Below, piece by piece: positions 8,237 through 16,652 of a stretch of 64,000 bases of DNA. Each line of letters opens with the position of its first letter. Position 1 is the first letter of the stretch. Location: positions 1-64,000 of the forward strand of contig NZ_BDGT01000028.1 in NCBI RefSeq assembly GCF_001748285.1, written 5' to 3'. Position numbers and translations under genes: made by a program. This DNA is from Thermogemmatispora onikobensis. GTDB taxonomy: Bacteria; Chloroflexota; Ktedonobacteria; Ktedonobacterales; Ktedonobacteraceae. Below the pieces are notes generated by a model that searched no databases, was not told the DNA's origin, and worked only from the letters and a program-made list of their open reading frames with translations.

Positions 8237-9409
8237 TCAGCGCCCCACATTAAAGCGGAAGTGAGCGATATCGCCGTCCTGGATCACGTAATCCTTCCCC
8301 TCGAGTCGCTGCAGGCCCTTGCGAGCTGCCGCCGCAAAAGAGCCACCGCAGGCCATAAAATCGTCGAAATGGGTAATCTCGGCGCGAATGAAGCCGCGCT
8401 CGATATCCGAATGGATCTTGCCGGCGGCCTCGGGGGCCTTTGCCCCTTTCGTCACCGTCCAGGCGCGCACCTCATCCTCGCCGACCGTCAGGAACGTAAT
8501 CAAATTCAACAAACGATAGCCGACCTGAATCACGCGCTCCGCTCCCAGCTTCGGCAGGCCGAGCGAAGCCAGATACTCGGCGGCCTCCTCGGGCGCCAGC
8601 TCGCTCAGCTCCGCCTCCAGACGAGCGGAGACCGCCACCGTCTCGGCCTCCTCGGAGCGTGCCCGTAGCGCCACCGTCGCCACGCCGCGCAGCTCGCCGA
8701 CCAGGCTCGCCAGAGCTGGCTCCCCCCCCTGGTGGATCTCCTCCAGCAAGGTTGCGGCCTCAGCGAGCACATCCTCGCTCACGTTCAGCACATACATGCG
8801 CGGCTTCATTGTCAACAGGAACAGCTCTTTGACAAGAGCCTGCTCCTGGGCGTTCAGCTCCAGACGGCGCACCGGTATGCCATTGCTGAGTGCCTCCTGC
8901 AAGCGCGCCAGTAACGCCAGCTCTTGCTGATATTTCTTCTCGCCCGACTTGGCTGCCTTGGCAGTGCGCTCGCTGCGGCGCTCGACAGTGGCCAGGTCAG
9001 TTAGCGCCAGCTCGCTATCGAGCTGCTCCAGATCGCGCAGGGGATCAATGCCGCCGAGCGGGTGAGGCACATTTTCATTAGCAAAGGTGCGCAGCACAAT
9101 GGCCAGCGCGTCGGCATTGCGGATATGGCCCAGAAACTCGGCGCTCAGGCCCCCCTTACGGGCCTCTTCGTCCTGTTGACCCATGCCGGCCACATCGACA
9201 AACTCCACCGTGGCATAGGTTACCTTCTTGGGCTTAAAAATCTCCGCCAGCGGCTTCACACGCGGATCGGGCACCTGAACCACGGCCGTATTGGCCTGCA
9301 CCGTCCTGGTCGCGTAGCCGCTAATAGGCGCCTGAGCGCCCGTCAGGGCGTTAAAAAGCGACGTCTTGCCACTCTGCGGCAGACCGACGATGCCTATTCT
9401 CAGAGCCAT
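8237..9409 (-). CDS. ychF: Redox-regulated ATPase YchF (OLA1 family)
   Basis: 390 residues. An Obg-related P-loop NTPase with Walker A GLPQSGKTSLF (about 9-19), DVAGM switch II, and the NVSE tetrapeptide replacing the NKxD guanine motif, which is the mark of ATP-preferring YchF/OLA1. A helical insertion spans about 130-210 and the C-terminal TGS domain begins near LITFLTVGEDEVRAWTV. These proteins associate with ribosomes and affect the oxidative stress response. The ATG at 9409 is used; a TTG three codons upstream is possible. An AGGAGGGG site lies about 11 bases before the ATG. Length is near the usual 363-396. Confidence 0.96.
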   Translation of the reverse strand: MALRIGIVGLPQSGKTSLFNALTGAQAPISGYATRTVQANTAVVQVPDPRVKPLAEIFKPKKVTYATVEFVDVAGMGQQDEEARKGGLSAEFLGHIRNADALAIVLRTFANENVPHPLGGIDPLRDLEQLDSELALTDLATVERRSERTAKAAKSGEKKYQQELALLARLQEALSNGIPVRRLELNAQEQALVKELFLLTMKPRMYVLNVSEDVLAEAATLLEEIHQGGEPALASLVGELRGVATVALRARSEEAETVAVSARLEAELSELAPEEAAEYLASLGLPKLGAERVIQVGYRLLNLITFLTVGEDEVRAWTVTKGAKAPEAAGKIHSDIERGFIRAEITHFDDFMACGGSFAAAARKGLQRLEGKDYVIQDGDIAHFRFNVGR

Positions 9410-9528
9410 AACGAACAAACCCCTCCTGACCAGCTATTCTTGACGCTTATTCAACCCTCCCTTACAATTAGGAGTGGTATTCTTGATTGCTCCTCTCTCT
9501 TTGTGGAACAACGCGGAGGTCGCTTCTC

Positions 9529-9765
9529 ATGCCATTGTACGAATATCGCTGTGGTGATTGCAAATCCCACTTCGAGCTCCTGGTCAGCCACCAGCAGGCT
9601 GACGACGTGGCCTGTGCCCAGTGTGGAAGCGAGAACGTCAGGCGCCTGCTCTCAGTCTTCGCAACGCAGCGCGTTGGAGCGGCGACAGCCGTGGGCCCGG
9701 GAGACTTCTCCGCCGACGCTGGCGGAAGCTGCAGTTGTGGTGGTGGGAGCTGTGGCTGCCACTGA
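9529..9765 (+). CDS. FmdB-family zinc-ribbon protein
   Basis: 78 residues beginning MPLYEYRCGDC, the hallmark of the FmdB/CxxC_CxxC_SSSS regulatory-protein family. A single zinc ribbon is formed by CGDC (about 7-10) and CAQC (about 27-30), followed by an Ala/Gly-rich linker and a second Cys-rich tail, GGSCSCGGGSCGCH. The ATG follows GGAGGT. Its 3-prime end overlaps the start of the next gene. The family is widespread and its function is uncertain; a zinc-dependent regulatory role is only an annotation tradition. Confidence 0.9.
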   Translation: MPLYEYRCGDCKSHFELLVSHQQADDVACAQCGSENVRRLLSVFATQRVGAATAVGPGDFSADAGGSCSCGGGSCGCH

Positions 9766-10321
9766 AACCTCTTCTCCCACTCAGCAGAGGCCGCAGAAGA
9801 AGGAGTCGCGCCTCTTCTTCAAGACCAGCTATCGGCGTGGCGTAATCGAGGCGGTCGTGATCTACACGCTTGGGCGCCTGGGGGCCTTGATCAGCCCGCA
9901 GGTCTTTCCCGACTGGCTGTTTGTGCTGTTGCCCCTTCTCTTCCTCTTCCTGCAGTACCTGGGTGGTCCGATCTGGGCAACCTATCGTATCCAGTCGACC
10001 AGGCGTGAGCGCATGAGCCGGCGCTTCTGGCTGCTCGGTCCACTCCTGGCTGGCCTCTGTTTCCTGATCGACCTGGTGATCTCGCTCACGCTTGGACTGG
10101 CCGTCAACGCGCTTGGAGGAGTGCAGCAAGGTCCAGCTCTCTGGCGCTTCTTTGCCAGCGGAGAGGCGCATCTCACCCTGAGCCAGTTCGCCCTCAATGA
10201 GCTGCGCACCGCCGTGGCCCTGCTGGCGCTCTACACCGTAGCCGTAGTCTGCACGCGCCTGGCTCAAGGCGGCTTCCTGCGCTTCACCATGCCGGCGGGG
10301 GGCCGACGGGTGACCCTCTAG
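9752..10321 (+). CDS. Predicted four-TM membrane protein, translationally coupled to the zinc-ribbon gene
   Basis: About 189 residues with hydrophobic segments near 45-68, 90-112 and 145-170 and conserved-looking basic loops (YRIQSTRRERMSRRF). The frame runs through the end of the FmdB gene, and no ATG is available before the first helix. A GTG at 9752, 11 bp before the upstream stop and just after GGGAG, is the most likely start; GTG codons at 9737-9743 are alternatives. The overlap implies translational coupling. I do not recognise the family. The C-terminus is GGFLRFTMPAGGRRVTL. Confidence 0.7.
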   Translation: MAATETSSPTQQRPQKKESRLFFKTSYRRGVIEAVVIYTLGRLGALISPQVFPDWLFVLLPLLFLFLQYLGGPIWATYRIQSTRRERMSRRFWLLGPLLAGLCFLIDLVISLTLGLAVNALGGVQQGPALWRFFASGEAHLTLSQFALNELRTAVALLALYTVAVVCTRLAQGGFLRFTMPAGGRRVTL

Positions 10322-10515
10322 CTCTCGTAGCCTCTCTGTCGCCCGCCCCTTCCCTGGCTCCCCAAGAAGAGGACAGCAAGCAGAGCAGCCGGGCGTCAAG
10401 AGAGCAACCACAGGCACGCCATAGGGAAATCGCCCCTGGCAGCTCCTCCAGCCAGGCTGGAGCCAGATCACGCGCTCGCTCGCTGCGGCGCAACGCGACG
10501 ATAGAAAAGAGCGCT

Positions 10516-10545
10516 GCGCGGGAAAAACAGCCCGCCGCGCTTTTT
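10516..10545 (+). terminator. Candidate rho-independent terminator after the membrane protein gene
   Basis: GCGCGGG (10516-10522) pairs with CCCG-CGC (10531-10540, one bulge) around an A-rich loop and is followed by TTTTT at 10541-10545. It is about 195 bp past the stop at 10321, so it would end a long 3-prime UTR. Confidence 0.5.
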
Positions 10546-11713
10546 CCCTGCTACGGTCAGCCGCCTGTTCATCGGCGGGATGAAACCACACGTGATCGAG
10601 GCTCTTGCTGACTGGTTGTGGTCGGTAGCCGCAGACTGCGGCATGACCCGCCCGACCCAGTCTGCTGGCATCGCCGTCCAGCGATTAGCGCTGAAAGCCC
10701 CTTCGCTAAAAGCCCCTTCCAAGAAGCGGAACGCCGGCAAGACCGGGAGCCAGTGGCTCCTTTCCTTGCCCCCATCAGCCATCAAAGCATTGGCGAAGAA
10801 AGCAAGCAGTAAAAGCGACCTCGAACATGGTGGCGGTCGTCCGAAGAGGAAGGCCGCTGATAAGTGAGCCTGCTCGCTCGCTGTGAAGGGCGAGCCAGGC
10901 TGAACGGCTCCTATTGGTCGCTGGTGCTGAACGAAGCGGGCCGGACTGGCGCGTAGCAGCCGCGAACAGCCGGCGCAACGGCGAACTTACCTGAGTCAGA
11001 GAGGTCGGCCTCCTCTCTGACGTAGGCAACGAGCATGATCCTCAACGATTCAAGCGGCAGCCAGCCAACAGAGCGTACTCATCCTGGCAGCGCAGGCCGA
11101 GGACGATCAGAGGACGGCCCTGTTGGTCCTACTGCTGGCCTGTGCTTCCCTGGCCTGGAAGCCAGGCTCCGGGCACGAAGCGAAAGAAGAGAGCGCCTAG
11201 CCTCTTATTCACGTCTGCACCTCCCACAGGAATCGGCGCGAATCAGCGCTGGCGCTCACGCTGGTTGCTCATCAACCGCCCCCAGGCGGGGGAGCGGAGA
11301 GCAAGAGGCGCTGAGCGAGCGGGAGGAGGTCCTGGCGAGGACCTGGATTGTGAGCAGCAGGCAGACGGCTCCGCCCCGTGCTGTGAGTGGCAGCCAGGGG
11401 CAGTGACCTGACCTACCAGCCGAAGCCTGCCGGGGTCTGACCTGTCAACCGACCTCGCCTCGTCGCGGCAAAGGAAGAGAGTGGGAAAGAGAGACCGGAT
11501 GGCCCGGTCAAAACAGAAGGGACACTGTTGAGGGGGCCAGGAGCCAGGCCTTGCGACGGTGCGACAGCGCCAGAGAGCCCACAGTGCCCACAGTGCCAGA
11601 GCGCAACGCCGTAGCGACGCGAACGAAGCGGACAAGTGAAAGCCGACGAAGCAGAAATGACCAGCCGGCAGAGAGAAACAGAAACGTGAATGGGAATCTC
11701 TGATCGAGCTTCT
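10546..11713. other. Long gene-poor interval (about 1.2 kb) between convergent genes
   Basis: Several short frames occur on both strands (for example 10580-10867 and 11035-11406), but they are Ser/Arg/Pro-rich, overlap each other and lack recognisable domains. One strong hairpin is present: GTCAGAGAGG (10995-11004) and CCTCTCTGAC (11012-11021), ten perfect pairs around TCGGCCT, without a T-tract. No RNA gene family is recognised. Confidence 0.5.
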
Positions 11714-12973
11714 CTACAAGAGACTCTTATTCAGAGTAGCCAGGAACTCCATATTATTCTGCGTCTTAGCCATCTGCTGTAGCAGGGCCTCCATTGCCTC
11801 CAGGCCGCGCTGCTCCGCCAGGGTAGAGAACATTCTGCGCATCAGCACCACGGCGCGCAGCGTCTTCTCATCGAGGAGGAGATCCTCGCGGCGCGTGCCG
11901 GAGAGGCTGATATCGATGGCTGGGAAGACACGGCGCTCGGCCAGCTTACGATTGAGGATCAGCTCCATATTGCCGGTACCCTTAAACTCCTCGTAGATCA
12001 CATCATCCATGCGGCTACCGGTATCGATCAGAGCCGTAGCGATAATAGTCAGGCTACCACCCTCCTCGACCTTACGAGCGGCGCCGAAGAAGCGCTTGGG
12101 AGGGAAAAGGGCGCTGGGATCGAGGCCGCCAGTGAGCGTACGGCCACTGGGCTGGACAGCCAGGTTATAGGCGCGGCTGAGGCGAGTGATGCTATCGAGC
12201 AAGACCACCACATCGCGCCCGCCCTCGACCAGGCGTTTGGCGCGCTCCAGAACCATTTCGGCCACGCGGGTATGGGCCTCCGTTGGCTCATCGAAGGTCG
12301 AGCTAATCACCTCGGCCTTCACCGAGCGCTTCATATCCGTGACCTCTTCAGGGCGCTCACCGATGAGGGCCACCATCAAATGGACATCGTCGTACTTCTC
12401 GGTGATCGAGTTGGCGATGGCCTTCAGGAGCATCGTTTTGCCGGCTTTGGGAGGAGAGACGATCAGGCCACGCTGACCGCGGCCAATGGGGGCGACCAGG
12501 TTGATGAGGCGACCGGCGATGTTCGTAGGACCGGTTTCCAGATCGAACATCTCGCGGGGGAAGATGGGCGTCAGGTTATCGAAGTGGGGACGCCGTTTGG
12601 CCTCTTCCGGGTTCATGCCATTGATCGCCTCCACGCGCAGCAGGCCATAGTACTTCTCGTTGTCCTTCGGCGGACGCACCTGGCCGGTCACCATATCGCC
12701 GGTGCGCAGGCCGAAGCGGCGGATCTGCGACTGGGAAACATAGACATCCATGTTTCCCGGCAGGAAGCGCTCCTGGCGCAGGAAGCCGAAGCCATCCTCC
12801 ACAATTTCGAGCACGCCGGCGCTAAAGATGTTGCCCTGCTGCTCGGTATGCTGCTGAAGAAGCCGGAAAATGAGGTCCTGTTTTTTGAGGGTTGTGTAGC
12901 CGGAAAGTTCGAGGTCGCGAGCGATCTCGCGCAACTCTGCGATTGTTTTGGTCTCTAGCTCAGCGATGTTCAC
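11714..12973 (-). CDS. rho: Transcription termination factor Rho
   Basis: 419 residues, the standard Rho length without an N-terminal insertion. Rho_N helical domain (about 1-45), cold-shock-like RNA-binding domain ([15 protein letters not shown] to about 125), and the hexameric ATPase with Walker [12 protein letters not shown], catalytic Glu in [12 protein letters not shown], Walker [12 protein letters not shown] and the Q/R-loop region [21 protein letters not shown]. It unwinds RNA and terminates transcription. Transcription is probably from the promoter at 13210-13238, giving a 230-nt leader. Rho is commonly autoregulated through its own leader, and this length would allow it. Confidence 0.98.
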   Translation of the reverse strand: MNIAELETKTIAELREIARDLELSGYTTLKKQDLIFRLLQQHTEQQGNIFSAGVLEIVEDGFGFLRQERFLPGNMDVYVSQSQIRRFGLRTGDMVTGQVRPPKDNEKYYGLLRVEAINGMNPEEAKRRPHFDNLTPIFPREMFDLETGPTNIAGRLINLVAPIGRGQRGLIVSPPKAGKTMLLKAIANSITEKYDDVHLMVALIGERPEEVTDMKRSVKAEVISSTFDEPTEAHTRVAEMVLERAKRLVEGGRDVVVLLDSITRLSRAYNLAVQPSGRTLTGGLDPSALFPPKRFFGAARKVEEGGSLTIIATALIDTGSRMDDVIYEEFKGTGNMELILNRKLAERRVFPAIDISLSGTRREDLLLDEKTLRAVVLMRRMFSTLAEQRGLEAMEALLQQMAKTQNNMEFLATLNKSLL

Positions 12974-13238
12974 GTTGCGTTGGGCGAATTATGTCCTTTT
13001 GGGAAAGAACACGCCCCCTCTCCTTTCTGGTTGAACCTAGATTTCATAAAGGCTGCTGGTGGGAACAGGTACATAACAGGCTTCCGCCTCTGAAAACCTG
13101 TGAACAGGTGGTGACCGTATGCTTGCTGTGCTGAAGTAATGTTTGTTTGGTTGCAGGACCCGGAAACGGATCGACAACCCGGGAGGTTCTGGTCCGGGGA
13201 GTCAGCTTCACTATACCACAGGCGCAAAGCAATGTCAA
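12974..13238 (-). promoter_or_regulatory. rho promoter and leader
   Basis: On the minus strand TTGACA (13233-13238) and TATAGT (13210-13215) are separated by exactly 17 bp, a near-consensus sigma-A promoter. The transcript would start near 13203 and have about 230 untranslated bases. Within the leader GGACC and GGTCC segments near 13155-13195 can pair. The remaining interval to 13661 shows only GC-rich sequence and no gene. Confidence 0.75.
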
Positions 13239-13661
13239 CTGCTCTAACCCTGGTTTTTGCCCGCTGCTGTCCACTTCTGTCCCTCTCTGCCCGCTTGCCT
13301 GGCCTGATGCCTGCCTCGGCTGGCCTGGGGTGGGCGGGCGAGTGGGCGGGCAGGCCAGAGGGGTGATCGGAGCAGGGCGGAGCCTGCGGACGGGCTGGTC
13401 TGCCAGTGCAGTCAGTGGGAGCTGCGGCTTGAGCGAGCGAGGCGCGCCCGAGTATTGACTGGCTGATCCGCGGGCAGGCGCGCGCGCAAGCGAGTGGGCC
13501 AGCAAGTGAACGAGCAGCTAGAGACGATTGACCTCCCCAGAAGGCGAGCGTCTCGCGGGTCAAAGCGATCCGACTCGCTTCCCGTACCCGTGATCGAGCG
13601 ATCGAGCGCTCTGATCGGCATTGGAGGCGGAGGCGGGATCGGCCAGGCCCCTTGCTGAGGC

Positions 13662-14171
13662 TTAGCGTGGCTGAGGCCGGACCCGGGCCTCTATCCAACC
13701 CGATTGTTGGACCATATCATAAAACGGAAACCACTGGTTGTCAATCCAATCATCGCAGAGGCGACGCTCTTCGTGCAGGCCGCGCCGATCCAGTTCATCG
13801 TTTACCACATTATGGGCATGCGGGTGGCGATAGCGGCGTGGCAAAGGAGAGCCGAAGCCGTGGGCGTAGTGCGCCAGCTCGTGGGCGATAGTGATGAGCA
13901 AGACCTGCTCTGGAACCAGTTCATGCTGTAAGAGGAGATTGATGCCAATAAAAGTGGTGCCGCTCTCTTCCGAGAGGCGGATCAGTCCCAGGCGGCGCTT
14001 CCAGGGCTGGCAATAGGCGATTTGCACCTCGTTGACGCGCGGAATGTCGGCAAAGTAGGTCTGCCAGATGTAGTCTAGACAGGGGGGCAGAGCGCGCTGT
14101 GGCGAGACTTCGGCCAGCGAACGGGTGCGAGCGGGGGCCTGGTCTCCAGGTGCTAGCGCAGATGGCAGCAT
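13662..14171 (-). CDS. SprT-like zinc metalloprotease domain protein
   Basis: 169 residues. The zinc-protease signature is HELAHYAHG (HExxH, about residues 85-93), followed by HPHAHNVVNDELDRRGL with a further His ligand, as in SprT/Spartan-like proteins. The N-terminal part YIWQTYFADIPRVNEVQI and the strand TFIGINLLLQHEL fit the SprT fold. The start is ATG 14171 with AGGAGG about ten bases upstream; an in-frame extension to 14294 lacks support. SprT-like proteins include DNA-protein crosslink proteases, but the bacterial members are poorly characterised. Confidence 0.82.
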   Translation of the reverse strand: MLPSALAPGDQAPARTRSLAEVSPQRALPPCLDYIWQTYFADIPRVNEVQIAYCQPWKRRLGLIRLSEESGTTFIGINLLLQHELVPEQVLLITIAHELAHYAHGFGSPLPRRYRHPHAHNVVNDELDRRGLHEERRLCDDWIDNQWFPFYDMVQQSGWIEARVRPQPR

Positions 14172-14472
14172 GGCCGCTGATCCTCCTCGACGATGTGATT
14201 CTGCTTGTGAGTTCAGTATAGCAGGGTGGTCCCAATAGGCGACCTGCTGGCCTCTCGTCCCCCTCACCCCAATTTTTGCTGGTGGTTGCCTCATGATTCC
14301 TGTCCACTGCAGCGCGCGTAAGCGTAAGATCGTGTATTATTTCTACATAGCATACCTTCTGGCCCGAGCATCGCCAGCAGTTTTTTTGACAGAGAGCATC
14401 GTTGTAGATGCGCCTCGTTATGAGGCACGAAGCAACTTTCCAGGCACTCGCCCGGAAAGAAGGTAGGCAACC

Positions 14473-14955
14473 ATGCAGTACACGCCAAGGAGAAGAAAAC
14501 GACTCATGCCCCGACAAGATAGCAGCGGTTCCAGTGTAACCGCCGCGGTGGGCTTTGGCGAAAGGAGTGGGGCCAGCCGGGCGCGGAGGAACGCCCTCTT
14601 CACACGTGGCCTGATCTGGGTCACGGCCCTGATCAGTCTCTCGCTCCTGCTCGGCTCGATTGCCCAGGCCTGGTCGAATAGTCGCTTGCTGGAGCAGGAG
14701 GCCGCCGCGCGCGCTCAATATGAGCAGACGCTGGCGCGTCATGACCAATTGCAGAAGTTGGTCGACTACTACAAAGACCCCTTCGTGATCGAGAGCGAGG
14801 CGCGCCAGCGTCTGGGATATGTGCGGCCCGGCGAGCACCGTGTGGTGATTGTCAGTCCGCCATCCAGCCAGCCGGCGGCCAGGTCCCACCCGGCGCCATC
14901 CACTTCCAGCGGCGGCTTTTGGTCCCAGTGGTGGGCGATCCTCTTCGGCAGTTAG
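14473..14955 (+). CDS. FtsB/DivIC-type septum formation initiator
   Basis: 160 residues. A basic cytoplasmic N-terminus (MQYTPRRRKRLMPR) precedes one transmembrane helix (about 45-67, GLIWVTALISLSLLLGSIAQ). A coiled coil follows (about 70-100), then the DivIC motif region LVDYYKDPFVIESEARQRLGYVRPGEHRVVIV and a Pro/Ser-rich tail. FtsB/DivIC links the divisome through FtsL and FtsQ/DivIB. The PFVIEExAR-like segment followed by a LGYVRPGE motif is typical. ATG at 14473 lies after GAAGGTAGGC; ATG 14506 is an alternative. Confidence 0.85.
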   Translation: MQYTPRRRKRLMPRQDSSGSSVTAAVGFGERSGASRARRNALFTRGLIWVTALISLSLLLGSIAQAWSNSRLLEQEAAARAQYEQTLARHDQLQKLVDYYKDPFVIESEARQRLGYVRPGEHRVVIVSPPSSQPAARSHPAPSTSSGGFWSQWWAILFGS

Positions 14956-15131
14956 TGGGGGGTGTGCTCTTCGCCCTCGTGGTCCCTGAGTCCAGCACAG
15001 CAAAGACTCTGCTCACGCTAGCGGGCATCTGGCTGCCCAGGCTGCTGCTGCGGCCCAGGCAGCCAGATGCCACAGCCCAGTAGCATAGAAGTAATAGCAT
15101 GACACAACAGGCTTGACGCCTTGCCTATAAT

Positions 15132-15441
15132 AAGACTAGACTATCATCAGTAACAAGCCTGCAACATTGTTAGTCTTTTGAGGTAGACAACGTGAAACGT
15201 GCTATCGCTGGCGACCACGTGAGCGTCTCCTACCCGCAGTGTCCGCGTGCTCTGACCCTTGCTTCGCGGACTTTTTGTGCATTTATGGGCCTTATGGAGA
15301 TGCTTATGCTTATGCGTGGACTTCAGCGTGTAACGCTGGAGCTTCGTAAGCTTGGTTGCGCAGCGATGCGTTTCGTTGTGTAGTATCTGGCATCTCCTCT
15401 GAAGCGGAACGCATCACAAGCGTTCCGCTTCTTCTGTTTTT
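15132..15441 (+). ncRNA. Putative structured non-coding RNA, not assigned to a known family
   Basis: This interval is dense in complementary arms. They are AAGACTA 15132-15138 with TAGTCTT 15171-15177; ACGTG 15198-15202 with CACGT 15216-15220; GTCCGCG 15241-15247 with CGCGGAC 15265-15271 followed by TTTTT. Next come GGAGATGC 15296-15303 with GCATCTCC 15390-15397, which close a multi-branch region. That region holds CTTCAGCGT 15321-15329 with ACGCTGGAG 15333-15341, AGCTT/AAGCT (15340-15352) and CGCA-GCGA-TGCG 15359-15370 with a GNRA loop. A 12-bp terminator hairpin ends it. A TATAAT lies at 15126-15131, without a good -35 element. A 63-codon frame (15192-15383, GTG start after AGGTAG) overlaps, but its Met-rich product has no recognised domain. 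It does not match tmRNA, RNase P, SRP or T-box signatures. Confidence 0.5.
15401..15441 (+). terminator. Strong rho-independent terminator
   Basis: GAAGCGGAACGC (15401-15412) and GCGTTCCGCTTC (15420-15431) form a perfect 12-bp stem around ATCACAA, followed by TTCTGTTTTT. It ends the structured element upstream of the amidotransferase-like gene. Confidence 0.9.
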
Positions 15442-15492
15442 ATAGCGCTCATTATTCATACTCGAAATCTTATATGAAAGGCTGTTAAGATC

Positions 15493-16266
15493 ATGCGTCC
15501 TTTGATCGGCATTCCGTGCCATCCGGCTTACCGGCATGGCTCTCAACGCCCGATCTACGGTAACAATCGGGCCTATGTCCATGCCATTGAGGATGCCGGG
15601 GGCGTTCCTGTGCTCATCCCGCTCGTTCATGATCTCTCCTCGCTGGAGGCTTTGCTGGCTCACCTCGATGGGCTACTCCTGCCCGGTGGGCAGGATATTC
15701 AGCCGCGTCGCTACGGGGAAGATCCGCATCCATGCCTTGGCGACACTGATCCCGCCCTCGATGAGTTTGAGTTGACGCTGGCCCATTGGGCCCTGCAAGA
15801 GGAGAAGCCGATTTTGGGCATTTGCCGTGGCCTGCAACTGCTCAATGTGGCTTTGGGGGGGACGCTCTATCAGGATTTAGAGAGCCAATATACTGGCAGC
15901 CTGCATCATATGAATCAGGATTTGCCCCGCAGCCAGGTGGTCCATCGGGTGCTCATCGAGCCGGGAACCTGCCTGGCGGCCATCGCAGGTGAGCGTGAGT
16001 TTTGGGCGAATAGTATTCACCATCAGGCCGTCAAGGAGCCGGGCAAAGGGGTGCGTATCGCTGCGCGCGCCGAGGATGGGGTGGTGGAAGCGATCGAGGT
16101 TCCAACCAGGCGCTTTGTTCTGGCTCTCCAGTGCCATCCCGAGGAGATCTATGGCCAGGTTCCCGCCTGTGCGCGTGTTTTCTCGGCCTTCGTCCGGGCC
16201 TGTGGTCTTAGCGAAGCAGCGCCTCAGCCCCAGCGTGCCCTGTCGTTGCCGGTCGGGGCTGCCTGA
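15493..16266 (+). CDS. Gamma-glutamyl-gamma-aminobutyrate hydrolase family protein (peptidase C26)
   Basis: 257 residues of the class-I glutamine amidotransferase-like fold. The nucleophile elbow is GICRGLQLLN (C111), and the His/Glu pair is CHPEE (H215, E217). LLLPGGQDIQPRRYGE is the oxyanion-region motif of the PuuD group. PuuD hydrolyses gamma-glutamyl-GABA in putrescine use, but many homologues have other or unknown gamma-glutamyl substrates, and no other puu gene is near. The start ATG has little leader after the terminator at 15401-15441; AAAGG stands about 16 bases upstream. The C-terminal 25 residues are a Pro/Ala-rich tail. Confidence 0.9.
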   Translation: MRPLIGIPCHPAYRHGSQRPIYGNNRAYVHAIEDAGGVPVLIPLVHDLSSLEALLAHLDGLLLPGGQDIQPRRYGEDPHPCLGDTDPALDEFELTLAHWALQEEKPILGICRGLQLLNVALGGTLYQDLESQYTGSLHHMNQDLPRSQVVHRVLIEPGTCLAAIAGEREFWANSIHHQAVKEPGKGVRIAARAEDGVVEAIEVPTRRFVLALQCHPEEIYGQVPACARVFSAFVRACGLSEAAPQPQRALSLPVGAA

Positions 16267-16652
16267 GTCAGCGTCGTGTGGTGGTAGACACCTTTCCCTG
16301 GCAACCCCTGGCGCCGGCCCGCTGTATGCCGTCCCTGTGCCTGTCCCTGGCAGGGGAGTGTGCGACAACGGGCCGGCGTGCCGTTGGCGGGCAATTCCGT
16401 CCTGAGTGGGGCTCCATGCGTGGGCTGCTCCGCTGCTCTGGCTCTGTGGGGGGCCAGCCTGGACCGGAGCGGTGTGATATACTAGGGAAGAATTCTGGTC
16501 CTTCTTGATTTGTTTGTTTGTTTGTGGGTGGATGTACCAGGGCCCGCCCTCGCTACCGTACAGCGGCAGGCTCAAGCTGCTTGCCACGGGGGAGAGTGTA
16601 GGATGGGGGTCCATGCTGCGCTAGCCAGCCAGCCAGCCAGTCAAGTGAAAGC
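16267..16652 (+). promoter_or_regulatory. Intergenic region with extended -10 promoter and microsatellites before the kinase gene
   Basis: TGATATACT at 16475-16483 is an extended -10 element (TGn-TATACT), placing a start near 16490. Downstream are (TTTG)4 at 16509-16524 and (GCCA)4 at 16624-16640, the latter directly before the kinase ATG. No gene is seen. Confidence 0.55.

Noticed and set aside
9062-9751. Long plus-strand frame running into the membrane protein gene
   Set aside because: Its 5-prime part is antisense to ychF and overlaps the FmdB gene; only the portion after about 9752 looks like a protein.
10580-11411. Short plus-strand frames in the gap before rho
   Set aside because: They overlap in several frames, are low-complexity, and lack domains and consistent ribosome sites.
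15192-15383. 63-codon frame with a GTG start
   Set aside because: It lies over a chain of hairpins and its product is an unfamiliar Met-rich peptide; kept only as an alternative to the structured RNA.
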